From contig JAEDDH010000004.1 of assembly GCA_016293845.1 (NCBI GenBank), forward strand, positions 152,534-216,533: a DNA stretch of 64,000 bases, read 5' to 3'. Shown piece by piece: positions 1 through 8,993 of the stretch. Both the position numbers and the translations under genes were made by a program. The stretch is from Bacteroidales bacterium (lineage in GTDB: Bacteria > Bacteroidota > Bacteroidia > Bacteroidales > UBA3824). The notes under the pieces are model-generated. The model ran no database searches. It had not been told where the DNA came from and saw nothing but the letters and a program-made list of their open reading frames with translations. How positions within the stretch are numbered: position 1 is the stretch's first letter; each line of letters starts with the position of its first letter.

Positions 1-19
1 CAACACAAGGTACGAAACT

Positions 20-532
20 ATGATCAACAAGATGAACGTACTTTACAATGTGTTGACCAAAATCTACAACAGCACCGCATACCTTATTCAAGATACCGAA
101 AACGAAGTTAGGCTCAGAAAGCAAGAGGCAACTGCCATTATGACAGGTTATTCCGCTATGAAACACGCCATGAACATTATCAACGGCGACCCCGACCGCA
201 AGATGATGTTTGATATGGCAAACGAAGCTCTTGCCGACGACATTTATGCTAAAATCGGCGAAATGGATACCTTTATTGAACTTTCAGGCGACTTTATCGA
301 CAATGTTAATCTTCAAAATGCCGCATTTGAACAGCAAGGCAACGACCTTATAGCCAAACTCGAAAAAATGGAGAAAGAAGGCTTATCTTACTTAGAATCT
401 GCCGACAAAGGACTTCCGCAAGGCGACGTTACCCACATGACCGCCGCAGAAATAGACGCTGCTATCAGAAACCAAGGCGGAAAAATTCCTGCCGGTGCTC
501 CTCGCGACTTCACAAATATTTATAACCACTAA
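20..532 (+). CDS. Hypothetical protein, 170 aa (5' end may lie outside the window)
   Basis: I do not recognise this family. The protein is mostly predicted helical, is rich in charged residues and Met, and has no signal peptide or membrane segment, so it is probably cytoplasmic. The ATG at 20 is the first start seen, but the frame is open back to the edge of the window, so the real start could be further upstream. It ends 12 bases before the next small gene on the same strand, and the two probably share a transcript. The C-terminal part (about 125-170) is rich in Gly, Pro and Ala and is likely flexible. Confidence 0.6.
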   Translation: MINKMNVLYNVLTKIYNSTAYLIQDTENEVRLRKQEATAIMTGYSAMKHAMNIINGDPDRKMMFDMANEALADDIYAKIGEMDTFIELSGDFIDNVNLQNAAFEQQGNDLIAKLEKMEKEGLSYLESADKGLPQGDVTHMTAAEIDAAIRNQGGKIPAGAPRDFTNIYNH

Positions 533-544
533 AACCTTTTAGCC

Positions 545-733
545 ATGAAACAGAAAAGAATGAAACTCATCTCCAAATTACTTATATATATATTGGTGTT
601 CGCTATTGGCGGATATTTTTTCTATAAGTATATGCCGCAAGGGTTTAAAGAATTGGTAACGCCTGCCACTACTTCACCCGCACCTGCAGAACCTACTTCA
701 CCCGCATCTCCAGAAGTTTCTCCTGTCCAATAA
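545..733 (+). CDS. Small single-pass membrane protein with Pro/Ser/Thr-rich tail
   Basis: A 62-residue protein with a Lys/Arg-rich N terminus, one hydrophobic helix (about residues 9-28) and a low-complexity tail built from repeated Ser-Pro-Ala-Pro-like blocks. This suggests a membrane anchor with an extended extracytoplasmic tail. No family is recognised. Its last 41 bases overlap the 3' end of the convergent FAH-family gene, which is unusual. The tail codons may therefore be constrained on both strands, or the annotated length may be too long. It follows the upstream hypothetical gene by 12 bases. Confidence 0.5.
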   Translation: MKQKRMKLISKLLIYILVFAIGGYFFYKYMPQGFKELVTPATTSPAPAEPTSPASPEVSPVQ

Positions 734-1307
734 AAGCCTCGCAAAAGTCGCCGATTTTGAGCGGTCCAACGCCAGCCGGTGTGCCTGTATATATCAAATC
801 GCCAGTTTTGAACATCACAAACTGCGAAATATACGACACAATTTCGTCAAACGAAAACATCATATCAGCGGTATTGCCTTGCTGAACGGTTTTATCATTG
901 ATTTTGAGCGAAAAATCTATATTGCGCATATCTGCAAACTGAGTTTTGGGCAAAAACACTGGCGAAATAGGTGCAGCACCATCAAAACCCTTACTCAAAA
1001 ACCACGGCAAACCCTTTTGACGGCATTCATTTTGAATATCTCGGGCTGTGATATCAAGTCCGATACCAATTTCGTCGTAATATCTGTGGGCAAATTTAGG
1101 ACTTACACACTTGCCAACCTTACAAATTTTTAGCACTATCTCGGTTTCGTACTCGATCTGAGAAGAAAACTCTGGATAATAAAAATCAGAATTGTTGCGC
1201 AGCAATGCGGTTTCGGGCTTGATAAAGAAAACCGGCTTTGATGGAGTTTCCATCTCAATTTCGGCATTGTGCTTACGATAATTGCCAGCGATACAAAATA
1301 TTTTCAT
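693..1307 (-). CDS. Fumarylacetoacetate hydrolase (FAH) family protein
   Basis: A 204-residue protein matching the compact FAH fold used by acylpyruvases and related hydratases or decarboxylases, which cleave C-C bonds in 2-oxo acids using a divalent metal. Family marks seen are an N-terminal 'CIAGNYRKH' strand, the YETEIVLKI segment with the metal-binding E-x-E pair, and 'GDLIYTGTPAGVGPL' near the C terminus. The open frame extends 22 codons upstream, but that part is a Phe/Ile-rich AT tract. The ATG at 1307 gives the normal family length, so I chose it. A possible minus-strand -7 box (TAATTTTG) lies at 1339-1332. The true substrate cannot be told from sequence. Confidence 0.88.
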   Translation of the reverse strand: MKIFCIAGNYRKHNAEIEMETPSKPVFFIKPETALLRNNSDFYYPEFSSQIEYETEIVLKICKVGKCVSPKFAHRYYDEIGIGLDITARDIQNECRQKGLPWFLSKGFDGAAPISPVFLPKTQFADMRNIDFSLKINDKTVQQGNTADMMFSFDEIVSYISQFVMFKTGDLIYTGTPAGVGPLKIGDFCEAFIGQEKLLEMRVK

Positions 1308-1405
1308 AGTTACAAATATTACAAAACGTGGCAAAATTATAAAAAATAGAAAAAAAAAACAGAAATTTAACAATAGTTAAAGTACCAAATTGCCAAAATA
1401 ATTTG

Positions 1406-1413
1406 TAATTTTG
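1406..1413 (+). promoter_or_regulatory. Possible -7 element (TAATTTTG)
   Basis: Matches the Bacteroidota -7 consensus TAnnTTTG, about 105 bases upstream of the transporter-like gene at 1519. No convincing TTTG -33 box is present at the right distance, so this is a weak call. Confidence 0.3.
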
Positions 1414-1433
1414 GAACGCAAACTATACAAGTA

Positions 1434-1514
1434 ATGTTCGCACTGTTTGATACGCTCAAAAAATCGGTATACATATTGCATTTTGATACAAAGAAAACAA
1501 AAACAGCACGCTAA
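1434..1514 (+). CDS. Possible 26-aa leader peptide
   Basis: An ATG-to-TAA frame of 26 codons lies between the possible -7 box and the transporter-like gene, ending four bases before that gene's ATG. Such placement suits a translated leader that couples or attenuates expression. It could equally be chance in AT-rich DNA. The peptide is basic at its C-terminal end (KKTKTAR) and matches nothing I know. Confidence 0.2.
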   Translation: MFALFDTLKKSVYILHFDTKKTKTAR

Positions 1515-1518
1515 TTAA

Positions 1519-4500
1519 ATGAAGAAACTTAGCCACTTTTTAATAAAGAATTTCGAGTTGAAACCTCAAGAAATCAATATTTTCTTGATGTTGTTCCTAC
1601 ATTCGTTTTTTCTCGGGCTTGCGGGTGCGTTCTATTTTACACCTGCCAACTCGGAGTTTATCAAGTTCTTCGGCAGCGAACAATTGCCCTACGCGTACAT
1701 TGCAGCTGGCATTGGCGGATACATTTTCACTTCGATTTATTCGTGGTTTCAAAAACGTATTGGCAGCCGCTCGCTATTTATGGGCACGCTGCTAACTATG
1801 ACTATATTAACACTTTGCTGCCGAATATTCTTGCACACCATACCAGACAAATGGCTGAGTGTGTTTGTGTTTATTTGGGCATGGCCATTTTTGTCGATGA
1901 TAGGCATCGAGTGCGGCGCTTTGTCGCTCAAATTCCTCAACTTAGTGCAAGTTAAGCGTATTTTTGCACTGTTTAGTATGGGTGGCGTGTTGGCGGCGAT
2001 TATTGGTTATTTGGCGATCCCGCTGTTAAACAAAGTAATATCTCACCCTTACGACTTATTATATATCAGCACATTAGGATTTATTCTTGGTATTGTGTTC
2101 CTGATAATGCTTTACAACAAGTATCCCGAAAAACTTGTCGACGAAAAGGGTAAAAAATTTCAACTCATCAAAAAAGAGACAAACGACGGCACGGGATTTC
2201 TCCAACTTATTAAAAAAGACTACTTTAAATACATATTTATATGTGCCACCCTCTCGATGACCATTATATATGTAACCGACTTCTCGTTTCTTTCAACAGT
2301 AAAAATACACATCGCACCCGAAAACATTTCGCAATATTTAGCACTTGTATATGCGGGATTAAAAATTGGCGAATTTGTAATTTCCTATTTTTCAAGTCGT
2401 CTGCTTAGCCGTTATGGAGTAAAATTAGGATTAATGATTTTGCCAATTGCCATGGGGGTGGTGGTAACTCTTGCCGCCATAATTGGTATCGCCCCGGGTG
2501 TGGAATGTCTTATGTTTTTGATACTTATTACAATAAATAAATCGCAAGAAAGAATTTTGCGCCGAGGTCTCGACGACCCAGCTTTCAACATTCTCTACCA
2601 ACCCCTTCCCGACAACGAAAAATTTGCCGTTCAAACCAAAGTAGGTGTGGTTCAGCAATTTAGTACGGCCATTGCAGGATTGTTTATTCTTGGTGTCAAC
2701 AAGATTATAACCATCGGCGGCGAATACGATTTCAAATGGTTTATGTGGTTCTTTGTGCCGGTTTTGGTGGCTTGGGTAATATCTTCGCGCAACCTTTACC
2801 TAAGTTACAAAGATAATATCCGTCAGATACTTGCCGACATCAGCAAAGAAAAACGCCGCGACACATCAAAATATCAGTACGGTGCGGAAGTTCTCAGAAA
2901 ATATATCAAAAAGTCGAGCCAAAAATTCACCAACCTTGCCGTAACAATTCTATCCGAAACCAATCCACGTTCGCTTGAGGCTTACGCAGGAACACTTTTG
3001 GAAAGCGACGACGAAGTGGTAAACAAGGCTGTGCTCCGCAATATCGACCCCACCTGGCGACGCCGTATTGCTTCGCCGTGCCAAAAAATTTACGAAACAT
3101 CCAATAGTCCCGAAATACGACTGCTTGCCGAACGAGCCAAAAACTATCTTGATTTTTCGGAAATCAAGACTCCTCAGCCTGACGAACTTAACGCTCTCGC
3201 CGCTTCGGAATACGTTTCAGACAAAATCAAGTTGGTGAAATATATGTTTCAAGACGACAACTTGTTAAACGAAGGTATTATTCTCGGACTTTTGGACAGT
3301 ACCGACAAAAACGTTAAATCAGCCGCCATCACTCTTGCAGGCAAACTCCGCACACAAAAGATGATTGCCAAACTGATTTCGCTGCTCGAATCGGTAGAAT
3401 ATTACAACACAGCCGGCGCAGTGCTGTTAGACATAGGCGACAAGGTGTTGCCCGCGCTCAACGAATACTTTGAAAAATGTGTTCAACCTGTTATCCTTCT
3501 GCGCATTATTGAGCTGTACGGAAAATTTGGTTCGGCCCCGGCCCGCGCCTACCTTGTGCATAATATCAACTATCCAAACCGCGAGGTGCAGCAGGCTATT
3601 ATCTACGCTATGTATTTTTGCAAGTATCAGGCTGAGCCCGAAGATGTTGACACTATTAAACAAAAAGTAAGCGAAACTGTTGAAAACATTGTTTGGATAA
3701 TGTCGGCTCTTGAAGATATTGAGGACGAGAAAAACACCCTCAAACTGTTTCAAGCCCTTGATATTGAGAAACAAAACAATCTTGAACAATTGTTCTTGTT
3801 GCTCAGTTTTATCTACGAACCTCGTATTATCGCATTGATACAGAAGAATATCATTGGAAAAAACACAATATTTGCATTAGAAATTATCGACAACTTCTTT
3901 TCGCAAGATGTTAAGCAGATAGTTTCGCCATTGTTCGACGATATGTCGGCAGTGCAGAAAATCAAGAAGTTAAGTCATTTCTTCCCGCAAAACAAATATT
4001 CGTTTAGCGACCGATTGAAAGAGATTATCAAGCGCGACTTCAACAAAATAGACAATTGGACAGTAAGCAAGGCAGTTGAATTGCTTGGACGTTTGCACAA
4101 ATCAAAATCTTCCGCAAGTTCAAACTCAGGCGTGATGGACTATAAAGACCTCAGCCTTTGGGTACGCTCTAACTTAGACGAACTGCTCACCAAGATACGC
4201 AAGAGCGAAATGCCCGACGAGATTTTCCTCTGTCTCTACCACACCGACGAAATGGTATACTCTTCGGCAGCAAAAATTATTTACGAAGAGAACCCGATTA
4301 AATGCTCCGACTACCTTACCAATATGTCGCCCAAAAAGCAGCAGTTGCTTTCTGACCTTACCAACAACCAGCCCATCTTGTTAGACAAGGTTAAGATGCT
4401 CAAAAAGCACCCGATGTACTTCAATGTGCCTGAAAACCTGCTTGTTAAGATGGCAGAACATATCCGCATCAAACAGTTGCAAAAAGGCGATGAAATAATG

Positions 4501-4788
4501 CCAACAGTTCCCGGAGCCGCCGAAGATATTGTGATTGTGCTAAAAGGAACTCTGTGCGTTAACGAAACATTTGGCGACGACACCTATTTCTTTAAAAACG
4601 ATATCATTATCAAAGGTCTCAACCTTGACCAAGGTGCCAATGTACTCACAGCTAAAAAAGACAGCACAGTATTGTTAATCAGCCGATTTGAGTATTTCAA
4701 CATCCTCATCAACGAAACCGACATCATCCGCTACGTATTCAACGAAAATACACAAGGCAGATTAGCCGACAAACCTGAGGATGAATAA
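1519..4788 (+). CDS. Nucleotide-transporter-like (Npt/Tlc-type) membrane protein with HEAT repeats and C-terminal cyclic-nucleotide-binding-like domain
   Basis: A 1089-residue three-part protein. Residues 1 to about 430 contain roughly 10-12 hydrophobic helices in the arrangement of ATP:ADP antiporter (Tlc/Npt) and related MFS-like carriers. Residues about 440-960 are alpha-helical repeats resembling HEAT units ('LLDSTDKNVKSAAITLAGKL' is typical). Residues about 985-1075 resemble a cyclic-nucleotide-binding beta-roll ('IRIKQLQKGDEIM', then 'DIVIVLKGTLCVN'). Transporters of this class fused to HEAT repeats occur in Bacteroidota; the cNMP-like end would make it a ligand-gated or sensory carrier. 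Substrate and direction are unknown. It converges on the chemoreceptor operon, 26 bases away. Membrane topology and fusion are well supported; the Npt/Tlc assignment is from overall resemblance. Confidence 0.65.
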   Translation: MKKLSHFLIKNFELKPQEINIFLMLFLHSFFLGLAGAFYFTPANSEFIKFFGSEQLPYAYIAAGIGGYIFTSIYSWFQKRIGSRSLFMGTLLTMTILTLCCRIFLHTIPDKWLSVFVFIWAWPFLSMIGIECGALSLKFLNLVQVKRIFALFSMGGVLAAIIGYLAIPLLNKVISHPYDLLYISTLGFILGIVFLIMLYNKYPEKLVDEKGKKFQLIKKETNDGTGFLQLIKKDYFKYIFICATLSMTIIYVTDFSFLSTVKIHIAPENISQYLALVYAGLKIGEFVISYFSSRLLSRYGVKLGLMILPIAMGVVVTLAAIIGIAPGVECLMFLILITINKSQERILRRGLDDPAFNILYQPLPDNEKFAVQTKVGVVQQFSTAIAGLFILGVNKIITIGGEYDFKWFMWFFVPVLVAWVISSRNLYLSYKDNIRQILADISKEKRRDTSKYQYGAEVLRKYIKKSSQKFTNLAVTILSETNPRSLEAYAGTLLESDDEVVNKAVLRNIDPTWRRRIASPCQKIYETSNSPEIRLLAERAKNYLDFSEIKTPQPDELNALAASEYVSDKIKLVKYMFQDDNLLNEGIILGLLDSTDKNVKSAAITLAGKLRTQKMIAKLISLLESVEYYNTAGAVLLDIGDKVLPALNEYFEKCVQPVILLRIIELYGKFGSAPARAYLVHNINYPNREVQQAIIYAMYFCKYQAEPEDVDTIKQKVSETVENIVWIMSALEDIEDEKNTLKLFQALDIEKQNNLEQLFLLLSFIYEPRIIALIQKNIIGKNTIFALEIIDNFFSQDVKQIVSPLFDDMSAVQKIKKLSHFFPQNKYSFSDRLKEIIKRDFNKIDNWTVSKAVELLGRLHKSKSSASSNSGVMDYKDLSLWVRSNLDELLTKIRKSEMPDEIFLCLYHTDEMVYSSAAKIIYEENPIKCSDYLTNMSPKKQQLLSDLTNNQPILLDKVKMLKKHPMYFNVPENLLVKMAEHIRIKQLQKGDEIMPTVPGAAEDIVIVLKGTLCVNETFGDDTYFFKNDIIIKGLNLDQGANVLTAKKDSTVLLISRFEYFNILINETDIIRYVFNENTQGRLADKPEDE

Positions 4789-4814
4789 ATTATCAAATCA
4801 AGAAACCACTACAA

Positions 4815-6938
4815 TTATTTATACTCTTCATAACTCTCATCAAGTTGAGAGTATTCGTCTTCGAGTTTAATATCAAATCCAGGATTATGATTTTGATTTT
4901 CGTCTGCTGTTTCTTCTGACTTGTTGTCTGCGGCTTTATTATCAGCCTTTGTGTCTAACTCTTTGAATGCAGAAATGTTGGCAGAGCTATTTAGATTTTC
5001 GCGTTCGAGTTCGGCATTGAGTTGAGTTTTAAGGCGGAGAATTTCGGTAGAATGTTCTTCGATAAGTTTCTGCAATTGCTGCTTTGAAGCCATATCTTCT
5101 CGGGTAAGTTTAAAGAAATCAACCGATTCGTTGAGATTACGCCAAAGCGAAATCATAGATTCCGACGAATGTAACATCGATTCCGACGAACGAGCATTAG
5201 ATTGAGTAATATTTACAAGTTGCTGAATAGCGTGATTGATAGAAACCGTACGGTCTAACTGTTCGTTGCACGAGTTGGCAATATCAGATACCATAGAGGC
5301 CTGTTTTCGGATTCGCGGAGTAATTTTGTCAATAAGATCAGACGAACGCTCAGTAATTTTAAGGCTTCGAGCACTTGATTCGTTGATTTGAATAGAAGCC
5401 TCTTGACAGTGCTCGGCAAGTTTTCGGATTTCGGCAGCCACCACAGCAAAACCTTTACCATGTTCGCCAGCGCGGGCAGCCTCCACAGCAGCATTGATAG
5501 CAAGGAGGTCGGTACGCGAAGCAATCTCATTGATAATTTGAGCCTTAGTAATAACGCTTTGAATACAAGCAAGAGTACTTGCCGACGATTTTGTAATAGT
5601 AAGCACATCTTCGGCAATGCTTTCAGAAGATTCGCAAGTTGCTTTTGCTTTGGCAGTGTTTTGTTCTATCGACATTGCCATATTCTCTAACGCAGCCGAC
5701 ATTTCTTCCACAGCGGCAGCCTGTTTTTGTGTATCGTCAGAAAGTTTTGTTACCACATCGGCAAGCCTTTTACCACTATGAGCTGTATCTAAAGAGTATT
5801 TGCGAATAGATTCAATAGCTGAGCGAAGGCGTTCTTTCATGTTTTTAACATTGCGGACAAGTTCACCAATTTCGTCATCGCTCTTAATATGATCGGCAGC
5901 GGTAGAATAAAAGCGACCTTGCGCAAAATCTTGTGTCAGATTGTTGACAGCCTTGATGGGAATAACCACACTAAATCTGATTACCAACCACAACAGCAAC
6001 GATAACAACAAAATTGTAACCACAGCTATGCCAATAAACACAAGAAACATCTCTTTGTCGCCTTTGTACAGTTGTGCAGATTCAACAATAATACCGAGAG
6101 TCCAAGGGGTTTTATCTACATGATGATAAAAAATTTCAACATCTTGATTGTAGTTGTTGACACAATGCTCTATACCCGAAACACTCTTATTTTTAGTAAG
6201 TTGTGTAAAAAAATCGTCGAGACCCTTAAAGTCTACCGATTTTGCTGTATTTAAACTTAAAGTGTTGATATATTGCTGTTTTGGATAGGCAATAAGAGTG
6301 GTATTTTCGTCAACCATGGCACCCATTCCGTGTTGAGAAATCTCCATATCAGCAACATACGAATTAATACGGTCGTTGTCGATAACAGCGGTTAACACAC
6401 CAACACACTTATTGTTGCGATCGCGAATTGCCACCGACACGTTGAATACAGCACTATCGCCAATATATTGTTTGGGCATAGTTAGCATCACATTCAGGTT
6501 TTGATCGCTCCGCATCTTAGAAAGATAGTAGACACAATCGGGATCAGACTCGGGAACAGAATCAAGAGGAATCCCTGTTAAATATTGCCGTCCGTCGGGC
6601 AGTGAAAGCCTAATGGAACGATATTTTTCATAATTATCATCCACCAAAAACTGCGAAACCTGCATAACTCGCTCAGGATTAAACCTTTTGGATGTTTGAG
6701 TTGCAATTAGTTTCAATTCATCAACATAACCATAAATATAGTTAGAAATGTTATTACTTTGAATTTCAAGCATTTGCAAACCCATACTATGAATAGTTTC
6801 TCTATTTTTATCATACAACGATTTAAAAATATAATAATCAGAGAAAATTATAATCAACGCCACTATGGGAATTAAAATCATCGTTAGCTTTACCCAAAGA
6901 CTGCGTCCGCGGTGGTGAAATATATTGGATTTTGCCAT
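4815..6938 (-). CDS. Methyl-accepting chemotaxis protein (dCache-HAMP-MA)
   Basis: A 707-residue chemoreceptor. TM1 is at about 17-37, a periplasmic sensor of double-Cache type at about 40-295, TM2 at about 300-325, HAMP at about 326-380 and the coiled signalling domain at about 395-615. The hairpin tip is visible around 470-500 ('DLLAINAAVEAARAGE' then 'GKGFAVVAAEIRKLAE'), the region that contacts CheA/CheW. A charged, acidic low-complexity tail (about 650-707) follows, with no NWETF-type tether peptide. It lies 10 bases downstream of a second chemoreceptor and is surely cotranscribed with it. No cheA, cheW, cheR or cheB is seen in the window, so its partners must lie elsewhere, or it serves a non-motility pathway. 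Confidence 0.93.
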   Translation of the reverse strand: MAKSNIFHHRGRSLWVKLTMILIPIVALIIIFSDYYIFKSLYDKNRETIHSMGLQMLEIQSNNISNYIYGYVDELKLIATQTSKRFNPERVMQVSQFLVDDNYEKYRSIRLSLPDGRQYLTGIPLDSVPESDPDCVYYLSKMRSDQNLNVMLTMPKQYIGDSAVFNVSVAIRDRNNKCVGVLTAVIDNDRINSYVADMEISQHGMGAMVDENTTLIAYPKQQYINTLSLNTAKSVDFKGLDDFFTQLTKNKSVSGIEHCVNNYNQDVEIFYHHVDKTPWTLGIIVESAQLYKGDKEMFLVFIGIAVVTILLLSLLLWLVIRFSVVIPIKAVNNLTQDFAQGRFYSTAADHIKSDDEIGELVRNVKNMKERLRSAIESIRKYSLDTAHSGKRLADVVTKLSDDTQKQAAAVEEMSAALENMAMSIEQNTAKAKATCESSESIAEDVLTITKSSASTLACIQSVITKAQIINEIASRTDLLAINAAVEAARAGEHGKGFAVVAAEIRKLAEHCQEASIQINESSARSLKITERSSDLIDKITPRIRKQASMVSDIANSCNEQLDRTVSINHAIQQLVNITQSNARSSESMLHSSESMISLWRNLNESVDFFKLTREDMASKQQLQKLIEEHSTEILRLKTQLNAELERENLNSSANISAFKELDTKADNKAADNKSEETADENQNHNPGFDIKLEDEYSQLDESYEEYK

Positions 6939-6948
6939 AATAACTATA

Positions 6949-8904
6949 TTAAGTGGTTGTATTATTGTCTTTTAAATTATTTTCAGTATTGGTATTATCA
7001 ATAAAATTTCTTGCATCTAATTCTTCTTGAAGCCGTTCAAGCTCTGCAATATGAGTTTCGAGTTTCCGCTGAATAGCTAATGTACGATCGGATTCTTCGC
7101 TCTTGAAAAAGTTGACAACCTCAACAAGACCGTCGGCATACTTAGAAAATATTTCAGCCTTTTTGAGCATAGCTTCTGCAGCATTAGCGTTATTGGCGGC
7201 AATTTCGGCAAGTTGCTGAATAGACAACAATATCTGTTGCGAACTTTCTTCCTCTTCTTTAATAGCAGCAGCAATAGACGAAATTTTTTCGCCTGCCGTA
7301 TTAACCGCAGGAAGCAACAGTCCAAACTGCTTAAAAGCACGTTCAGAAATTTGGATATTATCGGCACCGGCTTCGTCGATTTCTACGGCGGCAGCACGAC
7401 AGCGTTCTGCAAGTTTTTTAATTTCACCTGCCACCACAGCAAAGCCTCTACCCTCATCGCCCGCCTTGGCAGCTTCTACTGCAGCATTGATAGCAAGAAG
7501 TTCGGTTTTGGAGGCTATCTCGTTGATAACGTGGATTTTTTCGGTAATCTGTTTTGTACTTTCAAGTGATTTGGCAATAACCTGCGAAACCGAATTCATA
7601 CTACCAACAATTTGTTCACTTGTACGCTGTGTATCAGCTGCATACAACGAACTACGCGAAATAGATTCTTGCATTAATCTCATCACTGCATTAATCTCGT
7701 CGGCTGCCATCGACTGATTAGCAACGCTTTCGGAAATATGCTCTGCCGAGGTGTTGAGTTCGCGGCTATCACTCACAATCAAAGCTGCCTTGGTGCGTAT
7801 ATCTGTGGTTATCGACTGCAATTTGCGCGACATTTCAGCAATACCGTCAAGCATTTTACCAATCTCATCGTTGCGCATAGAATGTATTTCAGCCACCTTA
7901 TATAATTTGCCCGCCGAAAAACACTCTGTTGCTTTCAAGAGATATTGCACTGGTCGATTAACATACTTAGTAATAAGCCAATAAAGCACCACCGAAAACA
8001 AAATTATCGCCACTGGAACAAAAATATAAAACAACCTGATTAATACTATGTTGCGATTTTTCAACGTTTCCACAGGCATCACAAACACATAGTGCCAATC
8101 GGTGAAATCGATTTTTCGCCAAAGCAAAGCAAACCTTGCGCCAGAAGGATGTTTAATAACAAGCGGATATTTTAAATCGTGACCTGCCATTATCTCTTTG
8201 CCAATAATATCCAGACCTTTGTAGATAGAAGAATCGGTAAGTTTAAATTTATTAATCCACTCAGGATGCATATTAGAAGCTTGCACAAGTGCCGAATCGC
8301 TTGTAACTATCATTCCAACACCATCGCCAAGTACTTGTTTGTTGCAAACCAAATCGCTAACCCGCTGAGCGTCCAAAGCTACCGAAACAAGTCCGGTCAT
8401 GGTATCTTTTTGCATAAACGGTGCATAAATAACAAAAACATCTCCCTTGCCATCGCGTGCAGGACGACGATTGGATACAAAAAAACGATTTCTGGTAAAA
8501 ATTTTTATATTCTTTGGGGTAATTTTAAATGTATGATTGGTGTCGGTAAGAGTGGTAATGGTAGAACCTTCGTAATTAGAAAAGCCGCCGTAACGAAACC
8601 AACCTTCGCTTTTGTCTACAAGCAATTGCATCATACCAAGGCTAACAGTATCGTTAATACGCTGAGCAGTGCGAAACACCGAAAGCATTTCTAACTGAGA
8701 TACAACGTTTTCGAAATGTTTAGATATATAATCGGCATTATTAATAACCATTTCGTACATTGCCTGACTCAGGGACTCTTTGTTGTTATGGCGAATTATC
8801 AAAAACAAAGTAAGGTTTACCCCCAATACCAAAAAGAATACCAGGGGTACAAGAACCTTCATCATATTACCAGTAATGGTCTCTTTCTTTGGGCTTTTGT
8901 CCAT
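6949..8904 (-). CDS. Methyl-accepting chemotaxis protein (dCache-HAMP-MA)
   Basis: A 651-residue paralogue of the next gene. TM1 is at about 14-36, the dCache-like periplasmic domain at about 40-280, TM2 at about 288-311, HAMP at about 312-365 and the MA signalling domain at about 380-600. Its tip around 458-495 reads 'ELLAINAAVEAAKAGDEG' followed by 'RGFAVVAGEIKKLAE'. A short C-terminal coiled tail ends in Asn/Thr-rich sequence. It is the first gene of a two-gene operon. The two sensor domains differ strongly while the signalling tips are similar, so the receptors probably respond to different small ligands through the same kinase. Confidence 0.93.
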   Translation of the reverse strand: MDKSPKKETITGNMMKVLVPLVFFLVLGVNLTLFLIIRHNNKESLSQAMYEMVINNADYISKHFENVVSQLEMLSVFRTAQRINDTVSLGMMQLLVDKSEGWFRYGGFSNYEGSTITTLTDTNHTFKITPKNIKIFTRNRFFVSNRRPARDGKGDVFVIYAPFMQKDTMTGLVSVALDAQRVSDLVCNKQVLGDGVGMIVTSDSALVQASNMHPEWINKFKLTDSSIYKGLDIIGKEIMAGHDLKYPLVIKHPSGARFALLWRKIDFTDWHYVFVMPVETLKNRNIVLIRLFYIFVPVAIILFSVVLYWLITKYVNRPVQYLLKATECFSAGKLYKVAEIHSMRNDEIGKMLDGIAEMSRKLQSITTDIRTKAALIVSDSRELNTSAEHISESVANQSMAADEINAVMRLMQESISRSSLYAADTQRTSEQIVGSMNSVSQVIAKSLESTKQITEKIHVINEIASKTELLAINAAVEAAKAGDEGRGFAVVAGEIKKLAERCRAAAVEIDEAGADNIQISERAFKQFGLLLPAVNTAGEKISSIAAAIKEEEESSQQILLSIQQLAEIAANNANAAEAMLKKAEIFSKYADGLVEVVNFFKSEESDRTLAIQRKLETHIAELERLQEELDARNFIDNTNTENNLKDNNTTT

Positions 8905-8993
8905 GACTTTACAAAAAATATCTGCCTATAAAGATACAATATATTTGCGTATTGGCGAATAATATTTTTTGAATTTTTTAAAACAAATACACC

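Noticed and set aside
8179..8694. 171-codon plus-strand frame
   Set aside because: Antisense of the chemoreceptor sensor domain; no recognisable protein features.
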